Below are positions 24,577 through 33,831 of a DNA stretch of 64,000 nucleotides, one piece after another; within the stretch, counting starts at the first letter, position 1; the number at the start of each line of letters is the position of its first letter. The stretch covers positions 278,573-342,572 of the forward strand of contig NZ_LMHY01000026.1 in NCBI RefSeq assembly GCF_001429045.1, written 5' to 3'. Made by a program: the position numbers and the translations under genes. Below the pieces are notes generated by a model that saw only the letters and a program-made list of their open reading frames with translations, was not told the origin of the DNA and ran no database searches. The DNA comes from Pseudomonas sp. Root71 (GTDB lineage: Bacteria > Pseudomonadota > Gammaproteobacteria > Pseudomonadales > Pseudomonadaceae).

Positions 24577-27069
24577 ATGATTTGCCGTTCGTTGCCTGCT
24601 GTTTTTGCCCTGATGTTCGCAACACCGCTGTTGGCCGCCCCCGCCGGCCAGCAGACGCTGTTCAACTTCGTGCGCCCCGCCGACGTGGTCCAGGTGGCGA
24701 CTCAGGACGCCAGCCTGCCGCAATCCAACGCCGAGCAAACCCCCGAAGGCGAAGTGCTGCGCCGGGTGACGTTCAACCCGGTCGCCCGGCCGACGTTGCG
24801 CCTGACCCCGCAAACCGGCGCCTGGGACTGGTCGCAGTCGGGCGTCATGAGCCTGCGGATCCAGAGCGCGATGGACTGGGCCTTGACCCTGTACGTGACC
24901 ATCCAGAGCAACGACGGCAAGACACTGGTCAGTCGCGTCGATCTGCCGGCGGGGCCTGCGCAAACCCTGTTGGTGCCTTTGCAAGCGACATCACCGCTGA
25001 GCCTGGGCATGAAGGCTGGCCCGCCTATGCCGATGACCGTTGAGGGGCAGCGAGTGTTGCTGGCCAGCAGCGCCGGTGAGCTGGATCGCAGCCAGGTGGT
25101 GTCGGTGAGCCTGTCGATGGACCAGCCCAAAGCCGCGCAAAGCATCCTGCTGGAACGCTTTGGTGTGCAGGACGGCGGGTCGGTCACCCAGGCCGTTTAT
25201 GGCGGTTTGGTGGATGCTTACGGTCAGTCGACCCGGGCCAGATGGCCGGAAAAAGTCAGCAGCGACGAACAACTGAAAAGCGCCGCCAGCAAGGAGCTGC
25301 AGCAACTGAAAACCTGGCTGGCCGAGCGCGAAAAGTCCTCCCTGGACAAGTTCGGTGGATTGACCAAAGGCCCGTCCTTCAAGGCCAGTGGCTTTTTCCG
25401 CACCGAAAAGCGCGACGGACGCTGGTATCTGGTGACACCGCAGGGCCATCCGTTTTATTCGCTCGGGGTTAACACCGTCGCTGCAGACGTCAACCCGACC
25501 TACGTTGCCGGTCGTGAATGGATGTTCGAATCCCTGCCCAAAGCAGATGACGCACTCGCCAGCCACTATGGCGAAGGTGACAACCGTGGCGGCAATGGTG
25601 CCGATCAAGGGCGTGGCTACAATGCCGGTCGCTGGTACGACTTCTACGGTGCCAACCTGCAGCGCCTGTATGGCGATCCGTGCGCGGAGGGTAGCGATAC
25701 CAAGGCCGGTGTCGCCGCGGCGGCCAAAGCCGATGCGATTGAAGCGACAGCGACCAAGGCGGCGGAACAACCCGTTGTTCCTGCAACCGCCGAGTCTGGC
25801 ATCGCCGAAGCGGCCAAGACTGAAGCGACGGTGGCGGATGCCACCGAGCAAAAACCTGCCGAACCGTGCAAGGCGCTGTTCGACGAGCAGCGCTGGGCCA
25901 GTCACACCCTTGATCGCTTGCAGGCCTGGGGCTTCAACACCATCGGCAACTGGAGCGCACCCGCACTGGGCGACGCTGATCGTGTGCCCTACACCATGCC
26001 GCTGTCGATCGTCGGCGACTACGCCAGCATCAGCACCGGCACCGACTGGTGGGGCGGCATGCCCGACCCGTTCGACCCGCGTTTCGCCATGGCCACCGAG
26101 CGTGCAGTGGCGATTGCTGCCCGCGACCATCGTGACGATCCTTGGCTGATCGGTTACTACGCCGACAACGAACTGGCCTGGGCCGGTCCCGGCGATGACC
26201 CGAAAGCCCGTTATGCCCTGGCCTACGGCACCTTGAAAATGACCACCGACGTGCCGGCCAAGCGCGCATTCCTCAAGCAACTGCGTGACAAGTACCGCAA
26301 TCAGGCGGGCCTGTCGAAGGCCTGGGGCATTGAGCTGCCAGCCTGGGAACTGATGGAGGATCCGGGGTTCGTACCGCCGCTCCCGAGCGCCGAGCACCCG
26401 GAAATCGAAGCCGACTTCAAATACTTCCAGAAGGTCTTTGCCGACACTTACTTCAAGACCATCTCCGACTCACTCAAGTGGCACGCGCCGAACCAGTTGC
26501 TGCTCGGCGGCCGCTTCGCGATCAGCACACCGGAAGCCGTGGAGTCCTGCGCCCAGTACTGCGACGTGTTGAGTTTCAACATGTACACCCTGCAACCCCA
26601 GGATGGTTACGACTTCGCCAAGCTGCGCAGTCTCGACAAACCGGTGCTGATCACCGAGTTCAATTTCGGTTCGGCCGATCGTGGCCCGTTCTGGGGCGGC
26701 GTTACGCCGTTGGCGAAGGAGGAAGACCGCGGTCCGGCGTACGCCAACTTCCTCAAGCAGGCATTGAGCGAGCCGTCGATTGTCGGCGTGCATTGGTTCC
26801 AGTACCTCGATCAACCTGTAACCGGACGCCTGCTTGACGGTGAAAACGGTCACTTCGGGTTGGTGGGCATCACTGATCTACCGTTCCAGGGTTTTGTCGA
26901 CAGTGTTCGCAAGAGCAACCTGGCGACAGTCGAGCAACTGGGCAAAGAGGCCGAGAAGGCTGCAACCGCCGCCGACAAAGCCAGCCACGACGCCGAGGGC
27001 GGCCGCAAGGCCGAGGCCGGCAAGGGGCCGGGGAAAGGCGCGGGTGGGCACTCCGGCAAAGGCCATTAA
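24577..27069 (+). CDS. Exported GH-A clan glycoside hydrolase (agarase/GH42/GH50-like)
   Basis: 830 residues. Signal peptide (MICRSLPAVFALMFATPLLA). Residues 30-200 form a beta-sandwich; a TIM barrel follows from about 265 (KASGFFRTEKRDGRWYLVTPQGHPFYSLGVN). Likely acid/base is E532 (YYADNELAW) and nucleophile E694 (VLITEFNFG). A 62-residue Ala/Glu/Thr/Lys-rich insertion between C369 and C431 interrupts the barrel, and the C-terminus is a Lys/Gly/His-rich tail. The ATG at 24577 with AGGGAG upstream gives the clean signal peptide. The polysaccharide substrate is unknown; agar is unlikely in this organism. Confidence 0.78.
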   Translation: MICRSLPAVFALMFATPLLAAPAGQQTLFNFVRPADVVQVATQDASLPQSNAEQTPEGEVLRRVTFNPVARPTLRLTPQTGAWDWSQSGVMSLRIQSAMDWALTLYVTIQSNDGKTLVSRVDLPAGPAQTLLVPLQATSPLSLGMKAGPPMPMTVEGQRVLLASSAGELDRSQVVSVSLSMDQPKAAQSILLERFGVQDGGSVTQAVYGGLVDAYGQSTRARWPEKVSSDEQLKSAASKELQQLKTWLAEREKSSLDKFGGLTKGPSFKASGFFRTEKRDGRWYLVTPQGHPFYSLGVNTVAADVNPTYVAGREWMFESLPKADDALASHYGEGDNRGGNGADQGRGYNAGRWYDFYGANLQRLYGDPCAEGSDTKAGVAAAAKADAIEATATKAAEQPVVPATAESGIAEAAKTEATVADATEQKPAEPCKALFDEQRWASHTLDRLQAWGFNTIGNWSAPALGDADRVPYTMPLSIVGDYASISTGTDWWGGMPDPFDPRFAMATERAVAIAARDHRDDPWLIGYYADNELAWAGPGDDPKARYALAYGTLKMTTDVPAKRAFLKQLRDKYRNQAGLSKAWGIELPAWELMEDPGFVPPLPSAEHPEIEADFKYFQKVFADTYFKTISDSLKWHAPNQLLLGGRFAISTPEAVESCAQYCDVLSFNMYTLQPQDGYDFAKLRSLDKPVLITEFNFGSADRGPFWGGVTPLAKEEDRGPAYANFLKQALSEPSIVGVHWFQYLDQPVTGRLLDGENGHFGLVGITDLPFQGFVDSVRKSNLATVEQLGKEAEKAATAADKASHDAEGGRKAEAGKGPGKGAGGHSGKGH

Positions 27070-27091
27070 TCGCTGAAACCGTGTCATCGTT

Positions 27092-27157
27092 CTTCGCGAG
27101 CAGGCTCGCTCTCACTTTGGAATGCATTCTCCTGTGGGAGCGAGCCTGCTCGCGAAG
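27092..27157. repeat. Inverted repeat, REP family 2
   Basis: Arms CTTCGCGAGCAGGCTCGCT and AGCGAGCCTGCTCGCGAAG face each other about 24 nt apart, after the glycosidase gene. Confidence 0.9.
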
Positions 27158-27288
27158 GCGTCATTGGCATCACCACTGCATTTCAAGTTGATGGCAGAGC
27201 GACCGCCCGGCCCAACCCTGTTCCCAAAACCCTCAAGGGCTGGAACAATGCCGACCACTTTGTAGAGCGTTAATCCGGGGAGTTGCGG

Positions 27289-28434
27289 GTGCAGATTCAG
27301 GGTCATTACGAGCTTAAGTTCGAAGCGGTGCGAGAGGCGTTCGCGGCGCTGTTCGACGATCCCCAGGAGCGTGGCGCCGCGTTGTGCATCCAGGTCGGTG
27401 GCGAAACCGTTGTCGATCTGTGGGCCGGCACTGCCGACAAGGACGGGGCCGAGGCCTGGCATAGCGACACCATCGCCAACCTGTTCTCCTGCACCAAGAC
27501 CTTTACCGCCGTCACCGCGCTGCAGCTGGTGGCCGAAGGCAAGCTGCAACTGGATGCCCCGGTTGCGCGCTACTGGCCTGAATTCGCCGCAGCGGGCAAA
27601 GCGTCCGTCACCCTGCGTCAACTGCTCTGCCATCAGGCCGGTCTACCGGCATTGCGCGAGTTGTTGGCCCCCGAAGCCCTTTACGACTGGCAAACCATGG
27701 TCGACGCCCTGGCCGCCGAAACGCCGTGGTGGACGCCGGGCGAAGGCCACGGTTACGCGGCGATCACCTATGGCTGGCTGATCGGCGAATTGCTGCGCCG
27801 TGCCGACAGTCGCGGGCCGGGTGAATCCATCGTCGCGCGGGTCGCCAAACCGTTGGGCCTGGACTTCCATGTGGGCCTGGCCGACGAAGAGTTCCATCGC
27901 GTGGCCCACATTGCGCGGGGCAAGGGCAATGTCGGCGATGCCGCGGCCCAGCGCCTGCTGCAAGTGACCATGCGTGAGCCAACGGCCATGACGACCCGGG
28001 CGTTCACTAACCCGCCGTCGATTATGACCAGCACCAACAAACCCGAGTGGCGACGCATGCAACAGCCGGCCGCCAATGGTCATGGCAATGCCCGCAGCCT
28101 GGCCGGATTCTACGCCGGCCTGCTGGACGGCAGCCTGCTGGAAAGCGAAATGCTCGATGAATTGACTCGCGAGCACAGCCACGGCGAGGACAAGACTTTA
28201 CTGACCCGGACCCGTTTCGGCCTGGGTTGCATGCTTGATCAACCGGATGTTGCCAATGCCACTTTCGGCCTTGGCCCGCGGGCGTTTGGTCATCCGGGTG
28301 CCGGCGGCTCCATCGGTTTTGCCGATCCGGAGCACGATGTGGCTTTCGGATTTGTGACAAATACCCTGGGGCCGTACGTCTTGATGGACCCGCGCGCGCA
28401 AAAGCTGGTGCGGGTTCTGGCCACTTGTCTGTAA
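27289..28434 (+). CDS. Beta-lactamase-fold serine hydrolase (family VIII esterase-like)
   Basis: 381 residues, no signal peptide, so cytoplasmic. Class C beta-lactamase/PBP fold: the SxxK catalytic motif is S67-C-T-K70 (LFSCTKTFTAV), and the Tyr of the second motif is in GYAAITYGWLIGELL. A C-terminal GHPGAGGSIGFADP replaces the KTG box, as in EstB-type esterases. Probably hydrolyses small esters; the substrate is unknown. The GTG at 27289 is preferred because GGGGAG ends 6 bp before it and it yields the family-like N-terminus QIQGHYELKF; a TTG at 27283 is possible. Confidence 0.85.
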   Translation: MQIQGHYELKFEAVREAFAALFDDPQERGAALCIQVGGETVVDLWAGTADKDGAEAWHSDTIANLFSCTKTFTAVTALQLVAEGKLQLDAPVARYWPEFAAAGKASVTLRQLLCHQAGLPALRELLAPEALYDWQTMVDALAAETPWWTPGEGHGYAAITYGWLIGELLRRADSRGPGESIVARVAKPLGLDFHVGLADEEFHRVAHIARGKGNVGDAAAQRLLQVTMREPTAMTTRAFTNPPSIMTSTNKPEWRRMQQPAANGHGNARSLAGFYAGLLDGSLLESEMLDELTREHSHGEDKTLLTRTRFGLGCMLDQPDVANATFGLGPRAFGHPGAGGSIGFADPEHDVAFGFVTNTLGPYVLMDPRAQKLVRVLATCL

Positions 28435-28547
28435 AAGCGGCTATCGGGTTCCAGGGCTGGAACCCGATAACCTTTTCAGTTTCAAACCGTCTGCTTCTAC
28501 CGGCCAATGTGGCCTGATTTTTTTGACTTCATTTTTGTGGATATCCA

Positions 28548-29555
28548 ATGTCATCCAATAAAACCCTCGCTTTGGCCCTGTGCTTCGCTATTACCGGTTG
28601 CGCACAGACTCCACAGAAAGACGCGACGGCACCTGTCGCCAAGACTGAAAGCGGCAGCCACTGGTACTGGCCGTTCGGTTCCGACGACAGCGCCGGCAAG
28701 CCCGTGGCCAAGCCGGAGGTGAAGCCCGCAGTCAAACCCGTTGCGGCGGCCAAGGCTGAAACCGATAGCGGTAGCAAGTGGTGGTGGCCGTTCGGCGGTA
28801 GCGAGCAGAGCACCGCCAAAGTTGTGCCGATGCCTGACCCGAAAGTCACCCAGGCCTGGCTTGACGACTACGAACCGCGACTGCGCGAGGCGGTCAAGGG
28901 CAGCAACATGCAACTCGAGCGCCGCGAAAACGTGCTGGTGGTGACTGCGCCGGTCGAAGGCTCGTTCAACCCGGATCGTCCGGCCATGCTGCTGCCGGTC
29001 ACACTCGGTCCGTTCACCCGCGTTGCCAAGATCCTTGAAGCCGATCCAAAGACCGCTGTGTTGATCCTCGGCCACAGCGATACGTCCGGCGCGGCGCCGG
29101 CCAACGTCAAGCTGAGCCAGGAGCGTGCCCAGTCCGTTGCGGCGATTTTCCGTCTCAGTGGTTTGCAGCGTGATCGCCTGATGCTGCGTGGCCTGGGCGG
29201 TGACGCGCCGCGTGCCGCCAATGACAGCGTGCAAGGGCGTGCGTTGAACCGTCGCGTGGAACTGCTGGTGACCCCGCAAAACACCATGGTCGCGCTGCTG
29301 AGCAAGTACAATATGCCGGCTCCGGCACCTGTGACCATGGTCGCTGCCGCGGACGCCAAGCCGGTCGCAAAACCTGTGACACCGGCCCCTGCGACTAAAA
29401 AGGCTGCTGTTCCAGCGACGAAAAAAGCGCCCGCGAAAAAAGCGTCGGCCAAGAAAGCACCGGCGAAAACCGCAACGCCGGCAAAAAAGACCACACCAGC
29501 CAAAGCCTCCACGGCTGACAAGAAAGTCGTCGCCACTGATACTGCAAAGCAGTGA
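28548..29555 (+). CDS. OmpA-family lipoprotein with aromatic repeats and histone-like tail
   Basis: 335 residues. Signal peptide with lipobox ITGC (C18). Two copies of an aromatic repeat follow (SGSHWYWPFG near 36 and SGSKWWWPFG near 75), joined by Lys/Pro/Val-rich linkers. The OmpA peptidoglycan-binding domain covers about residues 130-245 (LGHSDTSGAAPANVKLSQERA, LNRRVELLV). The last 75 residues are a Lys/Ala/Pro-rich tail like histone H1 or AlgP (KKAPAKKASAKKAPAKT). It lies 24 bp upstream of pdxH on the same strand. Function inferred as envelope stability. Confidence 0.85.
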   Translation: MSSNKTLALALCFAITGCAQTPQKDATAPVAKTESGSHWYWPFGSDDSAGKPVAKPEVKPAVKPVAAAKAETDSGSKWWWPFGGSEQSTAKVVPMPDPKVTQAWLDDYEPRLREAVKGSNMQLERRENVLVVTAPVEGSFNPDRPAMLLPVTLGPFTRVAKILEADPKTAVLILGHSDTSGAAPANVKLSQERAQSVAAIFRLSGLQRDRLMLRGLGGDAPRAANDSVQGRALNRRVELLVTPQNTMVALLSKYNMPAPAPVTMVAAADAKPVAKPVTPAPATKKAAVPATKKAPAKKASAKKAPAKTATPAKKTTPAKASTADKKVVATDTAKQ

Positions 29556-29579
29556 TTCGTTAACCAAAAGGAATGCGCC

Positions 29580-30227
29580 ATGACCCAGGGCCTGGCTGAT
29601 ATGCGTCGTGACTACACCCGTGATGGCCTGACCGAGGCACAAGCCCCGGCCGAGCCGTTCGCACTGTTCCACCAGTGGTTCGCCGACGCGGTGAAAACCG
29701 AGCAGGCACCGGTGGAAGCCAACGCCATGACCCTGGCCACCGTTGACCAGGACGGTCGACCGCACTGTCGCATTCTGTTGCTCAAGGGCCTGGACGAGCA
29801 GGGCTTCACCTTTTTCACCAACTACGAAAGCGCCAAGGGCCAGCATCTGGCCGCGAATCCGTTCGCGGCCATGACGTTCTTCTGGCCGGCGCTGGAGCGC
29901 CAGGTGCGTATCGAAGGACGGGTGGTGAAGGTGACGCCTGAGGAGTCCGACGCCTATTATCAGGTCCGTCCGCTGGGCAGTCGCCTGGGGGCCTGGGCGT
30001 CACCGCAGAGCCGGGTGATCGCCGGTCGTGGCGAACTCGAAGCGCTGCTCAAGAATACCGAGCAACGTTTCAGCGACACCCAGCCCCATTGCCCGGAACA
30101 CTGGGGCGGTTATCGCCTGCTGCCGGAACGCATCGAATTCTGGCAGGGCCGCCCAAGCCGCCTGCACGACCGCCTCAATTACCGCCAGCAGGGCGCCGAC
30201 TGGATTCTTGAACGTCTGGCACCCTGA
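29580..30227 (+). CDS. pdxH: Pyridoxamine 5'-phosphate oxidase
   Basis: 215 residues, FMN enzyme of the PLP salvage and de novo pathways, oxidising PNP or PMP to PLP. The FMN-binding region is RILLLKGLDEQGFTFFTNYESAKG; the C-terminal signature PERIEFWQGRPSRLHDR and the final RLAP ending are diagnostic. The length matches E. coli PdxH. It directly follows the OmpA-like lipoprotein gene, with GGAATG-like sequence as a weak ribosome-binding site. Confidence 0.97.
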   Translation: MTQGLADMRRDYTRDGLTEAQAPAEPFALFHQWFADAVKTEQAPVEANAMTLATVDQDGRPHCRILLLKGLDEQGFTFFTNYESAKGQHLAANPFAAMTFFWPALERQVRIEGRVVKVTPEESDAYYQVRPLGSRLGAWASPQSRVIAGRGELEALLKNTEQRFSDTQPHCPEHWGGYRLLPERIEFWQGRPSRLHDRLNYRQQGADWILERLAP

Positions 30228-30232
30228 GCAGT

Positions 30233-30469
30233 CTACCGATCGGGATAGCCTGCCGCAGCGGCCTCCAGCCACTTCGGCAGGTCTCGACGCTTGATCTTCT
30301 GCGCCCGGGCACTCGCCAGTCGTTCGAGCATGAAGGCTTTTTTCTGCTCGTCCTTGCCCGCCAGCGCTAGCGCCAGGTCGCGGTCCATCCAGCGTTTGAT
30401 CCGCACGTACAGCCACCAATGGAAGTACAAACCGGCAACAGTCGTGACGACGATGATAAAGTAGTCCAT
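30233..30469 (-). CDS. Small single-span membrane protein
   Basis: 78 residues. One N-terminal hydrophobic helix (MDYFIIVVTTVAGLYFHWWLYVRI) and a highly basic, helical cytoplasmic tail rich in Lys/Arg/Ala (KRWMDRDLALALAGKDEQKKAFMLERLASARAQK... not continued). The stop lies 5 bp from the convergent pdxH stop. Conserved near pdxH in pseudomonads to my recollection. No known domain or function. Confidence 0.65.
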   Translation of the reverse strand: MDYFIIVVTTVAGLYFHWWLYVRIKRWMDRDLALALAGKDEQKKAFMLERLASARAQKIKRRDLPKWLEAAAAGYPDR

Positions 30470-30634
30470 TGAAATCCTTGGCCAGTGGGGCAGTTTTCAG
30501 AGTTTGCCGCTACTGTGTGAGTTCGTGGAGGCGCCTTAACGGAGCCTGAATCAAAACAATTTTACCCGGGCGATGCCGTGACAGGCGTCAAGCCGCGGAG
30601 TTTAATGAACAACTGTTTCTTTGGAGTTGATGCT

Positions 30635-31099
30635 ATGCGTAAGTCTGTCCTGCTGGTTGCTTCCTTTTCCACGATGGCGATGTTGCTCACTGGTTGCCAA
30701 TCGAGCCTGACCGGTGACTCCTACTCCCGTGACGAGGCGCGTCGGGTGCAGACCGTTCGCATGGGCACCATCGAAGCATTGCGCCCGGTGAAAATCGAAG
30801 GCACCAAGACCCCGATCGGCGGCGCTGCAGGCGCAGTGGTCGGTGGCGTTGGCGGCAGCTCCATCGGTGGCGGCAAGGGCAGTATTGTTGCGGCGGTCAT
30901 TGGCGCAGTCGCCGGCGGCCTGATCGGTTCGGCCGCGGAAGAAGGCCTGACCCGCACCCAGGGTGTGGAAATCACCGTGCGCGAAGACGATGGCAGCATG
31001 CGCGCCTACGTACAGGAAGTTCAGCCGAACGAAGTGTTCCGTGTTGGCGAGCGTGTGCGCATCGCAAGTGTGAATGGCACCAGCCGCGTTTCGCACTAA
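30635..31099 (+). CDS. SlyB/Pcp-like glycine-zipper lipoprotein
   Basis: 154 residues. Lipobox LTGC (near residue 21) after MRKSVLLVASFSTMAML. A central glycine zipper (GGAAGAVVGGVGGSSIGGG, then IVAAVIGAVAGGLIGSAAEE) forms a membrane-inserting hairpin. The C-terminal beta domain is typical of the 17-kDa surface antigen/SlyB family (GVEITVREDDGSMRAYVQ, FRVGERVRI). Outer membrane stabilisation is the known role of SlyB. The ATG at 30635 has TTGGAG 8 bp before it. It ends at a strong terminator. Confidence 0.88.
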   Translation: MRKSVLLVASFSTMAMLLTGCQSSLTGDSYSRDEARRVQTVRMGTIEALRPVKIEGTKTPIGGAAGAVVGGVGGSSIGGGKGSIVAAVIGAVAGGLIGSAAEEGLTRTQGVEITVREDDGSMRAYVQEVQPNEVFRVGERVRIASVNGTSRVSH

Positions 31100-31118
31100 A
31101 CGCAAACACTGGATAAAC

Positions 31119-31152
31119 AAAAAACCCGATCAGGTGACTGATCGGGTTTTTT
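31119..31152 (+). terminator. Rho-independent terminator after the SlyB-like gene
   Basis: AAAAAACCCGATCAGG...CTGATCGGGTTTTTT, an 11-bp GC-rich stem with A and T runs, 20 bp after the stop codon. It can act both ways, but the convergent nhaA ends about 50 bp further right. Confidence 0.93.
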
Positions 31153-31203
31153 GTTTTGCGGCTCAGGCGAGTCTTGATTGGCGCCAGGGTTTATTGCGGT
31201 TTA

Positions 31204-32391
31204 TCAGGAGGCCAGCGCACTGTTCTTGCGGCTCGCCATCGCCGTCACCACATAACCGATCAGCGCCGCCAGAATCGAACCGGTCAAGATCCCCATGCGG
31301 TCCATCCCGGCGAAATCACTCACGCCCGGCTCGAAGGCCAGCGAGCCGACAAAGAGGCTCATCGTGAAACCAATGCCACAGAGAATCGCCACGCCCAGTA
31401 TCTGACCCCAATTGGCGCCTTGGGGCAGGGCGGCGATACCGGTTTTCACCGCCAGCCAGGTCAGGCCGAAGACGCCGACGGTCTTACCCAACAGCAACCC
31501 GATGGCGATGCCCATGGGGACGTGGTGAGTGAAGCTTTCAACGGTGACACCGCTCAGGGACAGGCCGGCATTGGCAAAGGCGAACAGTGGCAGGATGCCG
31601 TAGGCCACCCACGGATGCAGGGCGTGTTCCAGGGCCAGCAATGGCGAAGGCTCGGCATTTTTCGTGCGCAGCGGAATGCAGAAGGCCAGGGTCACGCCGG
31701 CCAGCGTGGCGTGGACACCGCTCTTGAGCACGCAGACCCAGAGGATCAAGCCAATGATCATGTACGGCCCGAGCTTGACCACGCCGAGCCGGTTCATCCC
31801 GATCAGCGCCGCAATACAGGTCGCGGCCAGCGCCAGGGACAGGGTCGACAGCGCGCCGGAGTAGAAAATCGCAATGATGATGATCGCGCCGAGGTCGTCG
31901 ATGATCGCCAGGGTCATCAGGAACAGTTTCAGCGATACCGGAACCCGTTTGCCCAGCAGCGCCAGCACGCCAAGGGCGAAGGCGATGTCGGTGGCGGTCG
32001 GGATTGCCCAGCCGTTGAGGGCCGCTGGCGTGTCGCGATTGAGGTACCAGTAGATCAGCGCCGGCACCACCATGCCACCAATGGCGGCGGCACCGGGCAG
32101 GACGATTTGCGACGGTTTGGACAACTGGCCGTCGAGGACTTCGCGCTTCACTTCCAGGCCGATCAGCAGGAAGAACAGCGCCATCAGGCCGTCGTTGATC
32201 CAGAGCAACGCCGGTTTGGCGATTTTCAGCGCGCCGATCTGGGCCACCACGGGAGTGTCCAGCAGGCCGTTGTACAGCCACGACAGCGGCGAGTTGTTGA
32301 TAATCAGAGCCAGAACGGCAGCGGCGATCAGTAACAGACCGCTGGCAGCTTCCAACTGAAAGAAACGCGTGAAAGTGCTACGCAGAGGCAA
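31204..32391 (-). CDS. nhaA: Na+/H+ antiporter NhaA
   Basis: 395 residues with 11-12 membrane helices. Exchanges two H+ for one Na+ or Li+, giving salt and alkaline-pH tolerance. The signature TDIAFALGVLALLGKRVP carries the paired aspartate-containing helix of the ion site, and LMTLAIIDDLGAIIIIA carries the two essential Asp residues of helix V. The length fits the 380-400 residue family. Monocistronic, with an AT-rich upstream region (32392-32500) as probable promoter. Confidence 0.95.
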   Translation of the reverse strand: MPLRSTFTRFFQLEAASGLLLIAAAVLALIINNSPLSWLYNGLLDTPVVAQIGALKIAKPALLWINDGLMALFFLLIGLEVKREVLDGQLSKPSQIVLPGAAAIGGMVVPALIYWYLNRDTPAALNGWAIPTATDIAFALGVLALLGKRVPVSLKLFLMTLAIIDDLGAIIIIAIFYSGALSTLSLALAATCIAALIGMNRLGVVKLGPYMIIGLILWVCVLKSGVHATLAGVTLAFCIPLRTKNAEPSPLLALEHALHPWVAYGILPLFAFANAGLSLSGVTVESFTHHVPMGIAIGLLLGKTVGVFGLTWLAVKTGIAALPQGANWGQILGVAILCGIGFTMSLFVGSLAFEPGVSDFAGMDRMGILTGSILAALIGYVVTAMASRKNSALAS

Positions 32392-32641
32392 GGTCGCTCT
32401 CCATCTGTGAATTCAAAAGGTGTTACACCCTAACAAGTACTGTTAGTTGTTAAAACAAAAGTTATATTCTTTTTTGTTATATGTCGTTACAGACTGATCC
32501 CTCAGCATCGACCTGAGCCTAGCAGTTGCCGGGCGTATTGGATTTCAGCTGTACCTGTGCCGGACGCGGGTTTTTTCCTAAGCTTGTTGGATGAGCCTTT
32601 TCAAAAGGCCGACTCCTGCCCGATACAACGAGAAAACCATC

Positions 32642-33736
32642 ATGAGCGACAACCGACAGTGGTCCCGCGAAGCGATCCGGATCATCGAAGCCGATTTCCA
32701 GCGCAGCGCCGACACCCACTTGATCCCCTTGCCGCTGCCGGGTTTTCCAGGCATCGAGTTGTACTTCAAGGATGAGTCCAGCCACCCCACGGGCAGCCTC
32801 AAGCATCGCCTGGCCCGTTCGCTGTTCCTGTATGCGCTGTGTAACGGCTGGCTCAAGCCCGGTGCGCCGGTCATTGAAGCTTCCAGCGGTTCCACGGCGA
32901 TTTCCGAAGCGTACTTCGCGCGTATGCTGGGCTTGCCGTTCATTGCGGTGATGCCGGCGACCACGTCCAAGGAAAAGATCGCGCAGATCGCCTTCTACGG
33001 TGGTCAAAGCCACCTGGTGGACGATCCGACCCGGATCTATGCGGAGTCCGAGCGTCTGGCTCGAGAACATGATGGACACTTCATCGACCAGTTCACCTAC
33101 GCCGAGCGCGCCACCGACTGGCGGGCGAACAACAACATTGCCGAGTCGATCTTTCAGCAGATGCGTTTCGAGCAGCATCCCGAGCCGAGCTGGTTGATTT
33201 CCAGCCCCGGAACCGGCGGCACCACGGCCACCCTGGGCCGATATGTGCGTTATCGCCAGTATGGCACCCGCGTACTGTGTGCCGATGCCGAGCGTTCGGT
33301 GTTCTTCGATTACTACCAGACCGGCGATGCCAGCCTGCGACTGGACCACGGCTCGCGTATCGAAGGCATCGGCCGGCCACGCGTGGAAGCGTCGTTTCTG
33401 CCCAAGGTGATCGACGCGATGGTCAAGGTGCCGGATGCCTTGTCACTTGCGGCCATGCACTACCTGGCGGAGCGTCTGGGACGGCATGTGGGTGGGTCGA
33501 GCGGGACCAACCTGATCGGCGCACTGATGGCCGCCCAGCACATGAACGCAGCGGGGGAGACGGGCTCGATGGTGGCGATTCTGTGTGACAGCGGCGAGCG
33601 CTACGCCACGACCTATTACGATCAGGACTGGCTCAAGGCTCAGGGGTATGAGTTGAGCGGTTTGGTGGCTGTTGTGGCGGCGACGGTGGAGCGGGGGGAG
33701 CCGTTGCCGGCGAGCGTGCTGCGCGCCAATATCTGA
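32642..33736 (+). CDS. PLP-dependent cysteine synthase-family enzyme (probable L-cysteine desulfhydrase)
   Basis: 364 residues, fold type II PLP enzyme. The Schiff-base lysine is K54 (HPTGSLKHRLA). The substrate loop is EASSGSTAISEA and the phosphate-binding loop SSPGTGGTTATLG. These are features of O-acetylserine sulfhydrylase/CBS relatives. The C-terminal region (GGSSGTNLIGAL, ILCDSGERYATTYYDQDWL) resembles Cds1-type L-cysteine desulfhydrases, which release H2S from cysteine. No CBS regulatory domain is present. The ATG at 32642 gives the family-like N-terminus. Exact substrate not proven. Confidence 0.82.
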   Translation: MSDNRQWSREAIRIIEADFQRSADTHLIPLPLPGFPGIELYFKDESSHPTGSLKHRLARSLFLYALCNGWLKPGAPVIEASSGSTAISEAYFARMLGLPFIAVMPATTSKEKIAQIAFYGGQSHLVDDPTRIYAESERLAREHDGHFIDQFTYAERATDWRANNNIAESIFQQMRFEQHPEPSWLISSPGTGGTTATLGRYVRYRQYGTRVLCADAERSVFFDYYQTGDASLRLDHGSRIEGIGRPRVEASFLPKVIDAMVKVPDALSLAAMHYLAERLGRHVGGSSGTNLIGALMAAQHMNAAGETGSMVAILCDSGERYATTYYDQDWLKAQGYELSGLVAVVAATVERGEPLPASVLRANI

Positions 33737-33744
33737 CACAAATG

Positions 33745-33821
33745 AAAAGATCGCAGCCTTCGGCAGCTCCTACAGGAGATGGTGTAAATCCTGTAGGAGC
33801 TGCCGAAGGCTGCGATCTTTT
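33745..33821. repeat. REP element pair (inverted)
   Basis: Family 1 arms (AAAAGATCGCAGCCTTCGGC and GCCGAAGGCTGCGATCTTTT) between the convergent PLP enzyme and FAD oxidoreductase genes; probably also a terminator for both. Confidence 0.92.
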
Positions 33822-33831
33822 ACTTTAAACC

